From positions 1 to 23,673 of the forward strand of contig CAMLOB010000004.1 of the NCBI GenBank assembly GCA_946481475.1: DNA of 23,673 bases, given 5' to 3'. A program made the position numbers and the translations under genes. Position 1 is the stretch's first letter. Every line of letters starts with the position of its first letter. Below, piece by piece: positions 6,916-13,267 of the stretch. The DNA comes from an uncultured Chlorobiota bacterium. GTDB lineage: Bacteria; Bacteroidota; Kapaibacteriia; OLB7. The notes below the pieces were generated by a model, which had not been told where the DNA came from, searched no databases, and was given only the letters and a program-made list of their open reading frames with translations.

Positions 6916-7202
6916 TAACGCCGCACGAGATTCAACGCCGCGAACTGCGTAGGACATCGAGCACGATAGGGGATGAAATCATCTCCTACTGCCGGGGCAG
7001 GATCGGTCGGGAGATCGCGATGTCGCAACTGCAGGACTATGTGATCGGACGGATTAAGACGACGCAATGCTGCACTGTGCAGGCAAGCAGTGTCGACCGC
7101 GTCTTCCGGGACTTGCGATCCAGTGGCGTGATCGAGTACACCTGCACGAGCCGAAGCGGAAGCAAGTATCGCATCGACTATGTGAAGCCGCTTGCGCTAT
7201 GA
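6912..7202 (+). CDS. Winged-helix-like DNA-binding protein
   Basis: A 96-residue protein. Residues about 20-92 read as a winged helix: a first helix (IGDEIISYCRGRIG), a helix-turn-helix with a recognition helix (ASSVDRVFRDLRSSGVIEY) and a beta wing (SRSGSKYRIDYV). It could be a middle regulator, occupying roughly the place where Mu has Mor, although it does not resemble Mor/C. It overlaps its neighbours on both sides by ATGA, so it is co-translated with the DnaA-domain protein that follows. Confidence 0.55.
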   Translation: MITPHEIQRRELRRTSSTIGDEIISYCRGRIGREIAMSQLQDYVIGRIKTTQCCTVQASSVDRVFRDLRSSGVIEYTCTSRSGSKYRIDYVKPLAL

Positions 7203-7555
7203 GGACGGTCTATCCCCGAAAGGAAGATGTGCGACGCATCATGCTGGAAGTGGCCGACCACTATAACGTCGATCCGGCAGAGATGAAGAATCGCAACCGG
7301 GAGCGCCTGCGGGTACATGCTCGGCGCGTTGCCATCATGTTGATTCGCCGACTCTACCCGCAAACCTCGAACGTGCAGATCGCACGGCTCTTTGGTCGCG
7401 ACGATCACACATGGATCACCGACAGCCTGAAGGCACTGAACGACCACATCTGCGCATATCCTGACCTTGCTGCAGAGATTGAGCAACTCACAAATAAACT
7501 AAACACTGAAGGAGAAGAGGTTCATGAACAGGAAGATCGTTATCATCGCCATTGA
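7199..7555 (+). CDS. Stand-alone DnaA domain IV (C-terminal DNA-binding) protein
   Basis: A 118-residue protein. Residues about 7-85 match the DNA-binding domain of DnaA: a first helix (VRRIMLEVADHYNV), an RNRERLRVHARRVAIMLIRRLY helix, and the signature IARLFGRDDHTWITDSL, which corresponds to the DnaA IGxxFGGRDHTTV motif that contacts the DnaA box. No AAA+ domain is present. It might bind DnaA-box-like sites in host or phage DNA, act as a regulator, or interfere with host initiation; which one is unknown. The start shares an ATGA with the preceding gene. The C-terminal 30 residues are charged and overlap the ParB-like gene by 32 bp. Confidence 0.75.
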   Translation: MRTVYPRKEDVRRIMLEVADHYNVDPAEMKNRNRERLRVHARRVAIMLIRRLYPQTSNVQIARLFGRDDHTWITDSLKALNDHICAYPDLAAEIEQLTNKLNTEGEEVHEQEDRYHRH

Positions 7556-8477
7556 TGAAATTCGGGATCACCCGCAGAACGCAGAGATATACGGGGAGAC
7601 GGTACCCGACCCCGACCTGGTGGAGAGCATCAAAGAGCGGGGGGTATTACAGGCGTGTATCGTCGCCCCCTCTACGAGTGGGTACCGGATGGTCTCAGGG
7701 CATCGGCGCAAAGCCGCTGCGCGGGAAGCGGGGTTAACGCACATTCCAGCGGAGGTGCGCCACTATCGCGGCGCGGATGAAGAGCTTATTGATTTGATCC
7801 ATAGTAATAAGCACCGGAAGAAAACATCGAAGCAAGTCAACGATGAAGTTGTCCGTTTGAAAAGTGCTTTAAGTAAAGTGACAAAGGCGAATAGCGTGGC
7901 GAACCTTAAGAGGGGCAATTCGGAAGACGGTCTCCCGAGTGGTCCAATTGAACCACTCGGGGAAACGAATGCTAATATCGCAGAGAAGACGGGTCTATCG
8001 CAAAGCGAAATCAAACGCCGAACGATGGTCTGTGACCCTGAATATCGCAAGGGGTTCTTCGATGAGTTGCGGAAGCTTGGAGGGAACAACGAACTCGTAA
8101 AGGAGTGCGGCCAGCAATGGGCGGCGATACATCGAACGCTCGACACGGACGAACTGGCGGTCTCGGCTGCGGCGAACCAAGTGAAGAAATTGCAGAAGGA
8201 ATTTCGGGAGCTTTGCCCGGACTACAAACCGGCAAAGACGAAAGCGAAGAAGGTGCCCGCGACAAAGTCGGCGGTTATCAAGTGGGCTGATACGACGCTC
8301 GATGAAGACGCCGACGAATGGGTGCTGGCTGAAGTCGTCGACGTAGAGCGGGACGTCGAGGCCGGAATACTGAAGCGGGGATCGATGCACGTTCCGGGAT
8401 TCAGGATCGGGAACAAGGTGCAGTATGTGGAGTGGGCGGCACTGCTGAAGGTTGCCAAGATCAAAAAGGCTGCGTAG
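7524..8477 (+). CDS. ParB-like nuclease-domain protein
   Basis: A 317-residue protein. Residues 1-75 are a ParB/Srx-type domain: the HPQN strand near residue 16, PDLVESIKERGVLQ, and the MVSGHRRKAAAREAG signature with GHRR at 59-62, the CTP/phosphate-binding box II of ParB proteins. A helical HTH-containing part follows (about 75-190, NANIAEKTGLSQSEIKRR). The C-terminus (about 225-317) is a lysine-rich linker plus a small domain. In phages such proteins may act as regulators, nucleases or partition factors; no ParA partner is present, so partition is unlikely. GAAGGAGAAGAGG before the ATG is a strong ribosome site. A terminator follows. Confidence 0.8.
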   Translation: MNRKIVIIAIDEIRDHPQNAEIYGETVPDPDLVESIKERGVLQACIVAPSTSGYRMVSGHRRKAAAREAGLTHIPAEVRHYRGADEELIDLIHSNKHRKKTSKQVNDEVVRLKSALSKVTKANSVANLKRGNSEDGLPSGPIEPLGETNANIAEKTGLSQSEIKRRTMVCDPEYRKGFFDELRKLGGNNELVKECGQQWAAIHRTLDTDELAVSAAANQVKKLQKEFRELCPDYKPAKTKAKKVPATKSAVIKWADTTLDEDADEWVLAEVVDVERDVEAGILKRGSMHVPGFRIGNKVQYVEWAALLKVAKIKKAA

Positions 8478-8491
8478 ATTTTCCAAACCGT

Positions 8492-8520
8492 GGGCGGGTC
8501 GTCCCCGCCCCTCCTTTTTT
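8492..8520 (+). terminator. Intrinsic terminator after the early operon
   Basis: GGGCGGG (8492-8498) pairs with CCCGCCC (8504-8510) around a 5-nt loop, followed by CTCCTTTTTT. It lies 15 bp after the ParB-like stop codon and closes the long rightward early operon. Confidence 0.85.
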
Positions 8521-8546
8521 CATTTCCAATTCTCAGGGGGTCTCTT

Positions 8547-8993
8547 ATGAAGTTGGTGCTGGTATCATTGCTGGCGTCGGCGATGGTGGTGGGGTGTATG
8601 TCGTCTCGGGTGCATCATCAGGTGCAATGTCAAGGCCAGGCGAAGTCTGAAGTGCTGAATGCGATGTCGGCGTTGTTGTTGATTGAAGGTCTCGAAGTGA
8701 AGCAGGTAAATGAAGGCGTCGGCGTCCTGCAGGCGGCGACGGCCGAGTCGCACGATATATGGAGCGGTCACTATATCACAAAGAACTGGCAGTTCGTGAT
8801 ACGGGGAGATAGCGTTATGGCGTGGGCATTTGAGCGGCGCGCGACACGCAACGCGCTGGGTGCGGAAATCTCTCATACGGACACGTACTACGACGACCGG
8901 GCACACTCAGACTGGGGATGGTATTGGCATGTCCGACAAGGACTTGAAGAGTTGTGCGGATCAAAGGCTGTAATCCTGAAGTCGTCGAAGTGA
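8547..8993 (+). CDS. Small lipoprotein, possible moron gene
   Basis: A 148-residue protein with a lipoprotein signal: MKLVLVSLLASAMVVGC, with the lipid-bearing cysteine at residue 17. The mature part starts with a histidine/serine stretch, followed by an alpha/beta domain (SEVLNAMSALLLIEGLEVKQVNEG) and a domain ending near ELCGSKAVILKSS. The function is unknown; phage lipoproteins often alter the surface of the lysogen or exclude other phages. ATG 8547 is preferred over an upstream start at 8490 because it alone puts the signal peptide at the N-terminus, with a GGGGG ribosome-like stretch before it. The gene stands alone between two terminators. Confidence 0.7.
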   Translation: MKLVLVSLLASAMVVGCMSSRVHHQVQCQGQAKSEVLNAMSALLLIEGLEVKQVNEGVGVLQAATAESHDIWSGHYITKNWQFVIRGDSVMAWAFERRATRNALGAEISHTDTYYDDRAHSDWGWYWHVRQGLEELCGSKAVILKSSK

Positions 8994-9018
8994 CGACGAA
9001 GACAATGAAAAATAGAGA

Positions 9019-9046
9019 GGCCCGGCAGCGATGCCGGGCCTTTTCT
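9019..9046 (+). terminator. Terminator between convergent units
   Basis: A perfect 9-bp stem (GGCCCGGCA 9019-9027, TGCCGGGCC 9032-9040) with a GCGA tetraloop is followed by TTTTCT. It separates the rightward lipoprotein gene from the leftward fibre block that ends at 9048. An A-rich stretch on the other side may let it work in both directions. Confidence 0.88.
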
Positions 9047-9047
9047 G

Positions 9048-9473
9048 TTATGACGCATCCACGTCGATGTGGTACAAATGCACATAGTCCCCCGTCGATC
9101 CGCCGTCCGAAACGGCTCGCAGCCAGACGCCCGTCGTTGCCGCTCCGGGTAGCGAAACCGTCGAACTCTTCTGCGCCCCCGTCGCGCTGATTGAGATCGA
9201 GCACCCAGTCGCTGTCCACGTCGATCCGTCCGGGCTGTATTCCAGTAGTAGTGTAACCCCGTTCCCTCCGACGTGCCAGCAGTCGACCGACATCGTGACT
9301 TCCGTCGCGTCGGTGAGATTGGCCCAGTGCTGTGTCGATGTGACGGCGTTGCCGGTTGCGCTGATTGCCCCGATTGCGTTTCCCGGATCGGTCAAGAGCG
9401 GCACGTGTTGCGCTGATACCGGAGCTGCAAGGGCCAGCGCGGCCAGTAGTGTAAAAAAGATTTTGAACTTCAT
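9048..9473 (-). CDS. Exported beta-rich protein with signal peptide
   Basis: A 141-residue protein. It starts with a clear Sec signal peptide (MKFKIFFTLLAALALAAPVSAQ, probable cut after SA). The mature 120 residues are rich in T, S, G and V with alternating strands (VTLLLEYSPDGSTWT, VWLRAVSDGGSTGDYVHLYHI), like a beta-sandwich or carbohydrate-binding fold. It lies 8 bp after the collar fibre gene with an AGGAGG ribosome site and ends at the shared terminator. Virion proteins do not normally carry signal peptides, so it may act at the cell surface (receptor masking, adhesion) rather than in the tail. No family was recognised. Confidence 0.7.
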   Translation of the reverse strand: MKFKIFFTLLAALALAAPVSAQHVPLLTDPGNAIGAISATGNAVTSTQHWANLTDATEVTMSVDCWHVGGNGVTLLLEYSPDGSTWTATGCSISISATGAQKSSTVSLPGAATTGVWLRAVSDGGSTGDYVHLYHIDVDAS

Positions 9474-9481
9474 ACTTCCTC

Positions 9482-10201
9482 CTATCGTTTTATGATGAAT
9501 CGGACCCCGATGTATGGGGGGCGGTTGTCTCCACTGTCGTCGTTGCTGTAGATCATCCGAGCCGATCCGGGCTGGCCGAAACCGGACAGGACGTCATTGC
9601 CCAGATCGCCGTCCCATGCGTCTCCGTTATCTGTGTCGATACCCCAACTTGCCTTTCCCCCGGTGTCGCCGAGATCATGATCGGTGCCTGTCTCTGCGCC
9701 GACCGGGAATCGTCCGCGCAAGTCAGGAATTCCGAACGTGTTTATCCCGTCCCCCGCTCCGTAATACTCTCCCAACACAGAGAACAAGGGGGCGTCTTCG
9801 ACGCGATCCAACAGTCGCCCATCGCATTCGTACCACTCTGAGTCGTCAACCGGCACCGGCCACATGATGATCGACCCGGTTTTCCCGGTCGGTCCCGGTG
9901 GTCCTTGCGGTCCCGGTTCGCCTTGCGGTCCCTGAATCCCCTGTGGCCCTATAGGCCCTTCCGACCCCTGAACCCCCTGCGGTCCCTGATCCCCTTGCGG
10001 TCCCGGTTCGCCTTGCGGTCCCTGAATCCCCTGTGGCCCTATAGGCCCTTCCGACCCCTGAACCCCCTGCGGTCCCTGATCCCCTTGCGGTCCCGGTTCG
10101 CCTTGTAATCCCTGAAGTCCCTGCGGACCAGTGGCACCCTGTTTGCCGACGGTGATGACTACCGGCGGAAGTTGCTCGGTGACGACTATCCAGTTCATCA
10201 T
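9482..10201 (-). CDS. Tail fibre with collagen-like repeats and tail-collar domain
   Basis: A 239-residue protein. Residues 1-18 ([18 protein letters not shown]) form a short attachment segment. About residues 20-115 are Gly-X-Y collagen-like triplets (GPQG, GEPG, GDQG units), expected to form a trimeric rod. The C-terminal part (about 120-239) is a phage tail-collar domain: [19 protein letters not shown], the [13 protein letters not shown] signature and an [12 protein letters not shown] end, like microcystin-dependent-type fibres. It is a likely host-recognition or short-tail-fibre protein. ATG 10201 was chosen because it shares an ATGATGA overlap with the preceding gene and follows GGAGGA; longer readings upstream are arginine-rich shadow sequence. 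Confidence 0.88.
   Translation of the reverse strand: MMNWIVVTEQLPPVVITVGKQGATGPQGLQGLQGEPGPQGDQGPQGVQGSEGPIGPQGIQGPQGEPGPQGDQGPQGVQGSEGPIGPQGIQGPQGEPGPQGPPGPTGKTGSIIMWPVPVDDSEWYECDGRLLDRVEDAPLFSVLGEYYGAGDGINTFGIPDLRGRFPVGAETGTDHDLGDTGGKASWGIDTDNGDAWDGDLGNDVLSGFGQPGSARMIYSNDDSGDNRPPYIGVRFIIKR
9903..10105 (-). repeat. 90-bp tandem repeat encoding collagen-like rod
   Basis: Two perfect 90-bp copies (from about 9903 and 9993) and a partial third (from 10083 to about 10105) lie inside the fibre gene. The offset is exact: TCCCGGTTCG occurs at 9911, 10001 and 10091. Each unit encodes 30 residues, i.e. ten Gly-X-Y triplets, so copy-number change keeps the frame and alters rod length only. Confidence 0.92.
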
Positions 10202-10551
10202 TCCTCCATGCGGATTCGTCCTGCGATCACGCACCGGCGCGCACTCCCTATCGTCCACCACATGCGCCACCAACAGTCGCGCGGGAGCGTCTCCGGGTCG
10301 TCGGTCTGGGTGCGCGTGAAGTCGATGCTGGTCTCGCCGTTCAGCGCGTCGATCACGGTGACCGTCACGCTGAGAAGTGGCGTTGAATCCTCCCGGTCGG
10401 CCAGCACTTCGCACTCGAATGCGTATCCGGTTAGATCGATGGCCGGGCCGTCCTGACTTTCTTTGAATGTCAGCGGGATCGTGTGATCCGCGCCGCGTCG
10501 CATCAGCAGGTGCATCTGCGCCGGCGCGTCAACGTTGGTCCATGTGTTCAT
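10198..10551 (-). CDS. Small phage structural protein, baseplate-like
   Basis: A 117-residue protein, first gene of the leftward fibre block. It reads as beta strands: a [17 protein letters not shown] strand pair, then a [15 protein letters not shown] strand and a [16 protein letters not shown] hairpin, with a WWRMWWTI cluster near the end. This order (ligand-like N-terminus, LTG strand, GxxxxxF hairpin) recalls the N-terminal domain of BppU-type upper baseplate proteins that hold receptor-binding proteins. That match is weak. Co-translation with the collar fibre (ATGATGA overlap) supports a role in anchoring it. Confidence 0.6.
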   Translation of the reverse strand: MNTWTNVDAPAQMHLLMRRGADHTIPLTFKESQDGPAIDLTGYAFECEVLADREDSTPLLSVTVTVIDALNGETSIDFTRTQTDDPETLPRDCWWRMWWTIGSARRCVIAGRIRMEE

Positions 10552-10634
10552 ATCGCGTGTGGAAAAAACGTGGATTCATTGTCGTTCCGATTGCCGAACT
10601 TTTTGCCCGACCACAAACCAAATTTCGATTGCCT

Positions 10635-10907
10635 ATGGACTGCCCGAACTGCGGCCATGAACGCCAAAACGTAACCTTCAATCCTGAGCGGTTTCGCGAC
10701 CACGATCTGCGCACTGCCCAGTGCTCACAATGTGGCGTGCAGATCGAGACGATCACCACTGTTCGCGGGGTCTTCGTATTCAACCCCGTTACCGAAGAGC
10801 GGGAATTCGTGTCGCTGGAACGATTCATGAAAGAGAACTTCCGCGACGTCCTGCGAGGCAAGATTCCGCACCCGGCGCGCACGGCGTGGGAGCGTGAACA
10901 TGGTTGA
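10635..10907 (+). CDS. Zinc-ribbon protein
   Basis: A 90-residue protein with two CxxC pairs (MDCPNCGHE at residues 3-6 and CSQCGVQ about 33 residues later), making a four-cysteine zinc ribbon. The C-terminal part (NPVTEEREFVSLERFMKENF) is helical. The frame is open back to 10542, so a longer form is possible, but that start would overlap the divergent gene at 10551; no convincing ribosome site marks either start. It is coupled to the F-like head gene by overlap. It could be a regulator (Mu Com is also a small zinc protein, but no specific similarity is visible) or a head-assembly accessory. Confidence 0.55.
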   Translation: MDCPNCGHERQNVTFNPERFRDHDLRTAQCSQCGVQIETITTVRGVFVFNPVTEEREFVSLERFMKENFRDVLRGKIPHPARTAWEREHG

Positions 10908-11529
10908 TCCGATCCGCCGACTTTCTACCGATGTGCGCAACGCCGTGTCCGCCGGTCTGCGGGCGGGCGAATCGCTCGACATTATCTTGATCCGGGTGCG
11001 TGAACTGCTTGCTGCGACTCCTCTGGGTCAAGTCCTTCAGGACGCTTTGCTGGTGTCGGCGATAGAGCAGTTTACGTGGATCAATCAGCGTACGATGACG
11101 CTTGCCGAACAGCAAGACGTTCTGACGATTCTGCAGGTCAGCGCACCGCAGTTCGCACTGGTTGGCGGCAACATCGAAACCGCCGTCGTCGAAGAAGTCG
11201 TGCGGAGTATCCGCGAAGGTCTGCCGAGCGACGAGATCGAATCGATCCTTGCCAGACAATTTTCAAAGGGTCGCGCGCGTGCGCAGACCGTGACGGTGAC
11301 GGCGATGCAGGCGTTTGGTCGATCCGCCCGCTTCCGGGATGCCGAGGCCGGCGGAGTTTTGCGGATGAAGTACGTCGGCCCGCCGCCGGAGCGCGACGTC
11401 TGTCGACGCTGGTATCACCGCTCGTACACCATCGCCGAAATCCGCAGGCTCGACAACGGGCAGGGCCTCCCCGTCGACAAGTACGGCGGCGGATTCCGGT
11501 GCCGCCACCAGTGGGTGATCGACGACTAA
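10900..11529 (+). CDS. Mu F-like / SPP1 gp7-like minor head protein
   Basis: A 209-residue protein. The N-terminal two thirds are helical. The last 60 residues carry the family signature: RDVCRRWYHRSYTIAEIRRLDNGQG followed by a GGGFRCRHQWVI end, equivalent to the C-x-C, L, GGxxCRHxW pattern of Mu F and SPP1 gp7 minor head proteins, which sit near the portal and may help DNA ejection. It is shorter than typical F proteins. ATG 10900 overlaps the zinc-ribbon stop; a GTG at 10894 is also possible. It is on the opposite strand from portal and terminase, and its stop codon interlocks with the convergent gpG-like gene at 11526-11529. Confidence 0.75.
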   Translation: MVDPIRRLSTDVRNAVSAGLRAGESLDIILIRVRELLAATPLGQVLQDALLVSAIEQFTWINQRTMTLAEQQDVLTILQVSAPQFALVGGNIETAVVEEVVRSIREGLPSDEIESILARQFSKGRARAQTVTVTAMQAFGRSARFRDAEAGGVLRMKYVGPPPERDVCRRWYHRSYTIAEIRRLDNGQGLPVDKYGGGFRCRHQWVIDD

Positions 11530-12038
11530 ACGCTGACGATGATCCGCGTCGCCGCCCATGCTGCCATCTCTGTCTTTTCGTTCTCTGTGAACCCCAAGAA
11601 TTTCCGGGGATGCTTCCCCGCTTCATCGACATACCACGCCTTGACCGCCTCTTCCGGGGCTGCAAATCCCAGTACCACCAAGTTCCGCGATGGGTCCACG
11701 CGCAAGACATTCAGGTTCTGCAGCATTCTCCCGGTCGCTGTGAGGTTTACCGTTCCGGCGTCTTGGGGATAGGCTGCCGCCTTGAAAGCGGCGTAGCCGC
11801 CTTCTATGGCCGCCCATAGCGCGCCCGTGAGTTTCGTCCTGAATACGTACAGCTTCTCTCCGAGCGCCTGACGTGCGCGCGCGGTGATTGCGCCGAGCGG
11901 CATCGCGAACGTCTTCGTGCTGTAGGGGTCGAAGGGGCCGTCGACTCCTTCCCCACGCTGTGTGCGCTCGACGATTAGGCGCACGGCTTTTTGTCCGAGG
12001 CGCTGAAGGTCGGCGACGGTCATCGTGATCTTAGCCAC
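11526..12038 (-). CDS. Mu gpG-like virion morphogenesis protein
   Basis: A 170-residue protein, last gene of the leftward packaging block. The end of the protein (LTATGRMLQNLNVL, then VDEAGKHPRKFLGFTENE) follows the pattern of Mu G/phage virion morphogenesis and HK97 gp10-type proteins, which act in tail completion or head-tail joining. It begins with GTG at 12038 inside the portal stop (8-bp overlap); an in-frame ATG follows at 12023. The gene follows the portal, whereas in Mu the F gene stands between them; here F is reversed and lies just beyond. Confidence 0.7.
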   Translation of the reverse strand: MAKITMTVADLQRLGQKAVRLIVERTQRGEGVDGPFDPYSTKTFAMPLGAITARARQALGEKLYVFRTKLTGALWAAIEGGYAAFKAAAYPQDAGTVNLTATGRMLQNLNVLRVDPSRNLVVLGFAAPEEAVKAWYVDEAGKHPRKFLGFTENEKTEMAAWAATRIIVSV

Positions 12039-13266
12039 CGCTCACACCTCCCGCCCCACTCGGAAGGAGCGACGACAGCAGACCGCCGCCGGTCGGCGTA
12101 AGAATATCATCCCCATCGGCGGGCATGGAGTAGTTGATCCGCTCGTACACTTCCTGCCGTTTCAGGGAGACTCCCGACTGCAACGCTTCGGCAATCGTCC
12201 GAATCTCCTTCTCGGCATCGCGATCTTCGGCAAGCCGCAGGGCGAATCTCCACGGGGCGACAAGTGCCGCCGGGTCGTGATTGAGCTGGTGATCGGCCAG
12301 CAGTAGCTGCGGCATCAGCGTCTGCTCGATGCGGACAATGTCGGCGTAGTGGATGTCCGCGCGGATCAACTGCAGCACCTGCAAGGCTGCGCGGCTGCCT
12401 CCGTTGTTCGGAAGCTGCGTCGTGTTGGCTTGCCCGAGAATCGCAATCGATTCTTCATCGGAGAGTAGCTTGATAAAGTCGCTGAACCATTGGCTTCCGG
12501 CCGAGGTGATGATCTGCAGAAACTCGTAATCCGCCGCGTCACTGGTGATGCCGAAGCCGTACGTGTTCACATTGCTGAGCGTCTGCTTTGCGACACTCTT
12601 ATCGGCGTCGCTTGCGAACTCCTTCAGCTTCGAGATCAGTAGCCCCTTGATCTTCCGGTTTGCGTTCGCCCATTCCTGCACGTTGTCCAGGCGCAGTTTT
12701 TCGTTGTAGATCAACGAGCGCAGAATGCCCCCCTGGACGAAGGTGTCTTCGTCGGTCTCGGTGATCCACGTCTGCGGGTTGTCGGGATATTCACGCTTGA
12801 CGGCTGCCCCCTCGGATACAAGGATCGCGACGTCGTCGAGATCGTCTCCTGTGCGTTCGATTTCGTCGGGACGATAGATGCGCACCGGGCGCAGACTCCA
12901 CTTCCCTTCCACGTCGACCGGCTCAAGCTTGATCGCAAGCGCGCCGAATAGCGGCGTCTGTGTGTGTCGGTTCAGAATTCGGTTGATGGTCTTCTTCAGA
13001 CGCGCTCTGACCTCTTGCGCTCGCTCGATGTCGGCCTTGTCGTCCGGGGCAATATCCCAGTCATAGCTGGTGATTGCCGTGCGCCGCGTCAGTACGTGTC
13101 CCCGCAGGCGTCCGCTTGCTTCGACCATGCGCATTTCGATGGCCATAAGGGGCCGAACGTCCCGATCCTTCTCCGACTCGTTATCGGCCTTCTTCAGGGC
13201 CTTTTTGATGTCGTCGATTTCGGGATATGTGTTGTCCTTCAGCGGTGCGAATTGATAGCGTCCCAT
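12031..13266 (-). CDS. Portal protein, DUF935 (Mu gp29-like)
   Basis: A 411-residue portal. Features of the DUF935 family: an N-terminal ASGRLRGHVLTRRTAITSYDWDI stretch (about 50-75), a TQTPLFGALAIKLEPV segment, a RIYRPDEI region, the central PDNPQTWI part, and a helical stem-like part with AILGQANTTQLPNNGGSRAALQV (about 275-300). The family forms the dodecameric ring at the head vertex through which DNA enters and leaves. It is somewhat shorter than Mu gp29 (512 residues). It lies one base after the terminase stop and overlaps the gpG-like gene, so the three form one unit. A glycine-rich tail (SGAGGVSGG) ends the protein. Confidence 0.85.
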   Translation of the reverse strand: MGRYQFAPLKDNTYPEIDDIKKALKKADNESEKDRDVRPLMAIEMRMVEASGRLRGHVLTRRTAITSYDWDIAPDDKADIERAQEVRARLKKTINRILNRHTQTPLFGALAIKLEPVDVEGKWSLRPVRIYRPDEIERTGDDLDDVAILVSEGAAVKREYPDNPQTWITETDEDTFVQGGILRSLIYNEKLRLDNVQEWANANRKIKGLLISKLKEFASDADKSVAKQTLSNVNTYGFGITSDAADYEFLQIITSAGSQWFSDFIKLLSDEESIAILGQANTTQLPNNGGSRAALQVLQLIRADIHYADIVRIEQTLMPQLLLADHQLNHDPAALVAPWRFALRLAEDRDAEKEIRTIAEALQSGVSLKRQEVYERINYSMPADGDDILTPTGGGLLSSLLPSGAGGVSGG

Positions 13267-13267
13267 A

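Noticed and set aside
9903..10105. Repeat block considered as a CRISPR array
   Set aside because: Units are 90 bp, contiguous without spacers and in frame with Gly-X-Y coding, so it is a fibre repeat.
9048..10551. Invertible tail-fibre segment like Mu G
   Set aside because: The fibre block is reversed relative to other genes, but no flanking inverted gix-like sites were noticed and no invertase is in the window.
10542..10634. Upstream extension of the zinc-ribbon gene
   Set aside because: It would overlap the divergent gene starting at 10551 and leave no promoter space; kept only as an alternative start.
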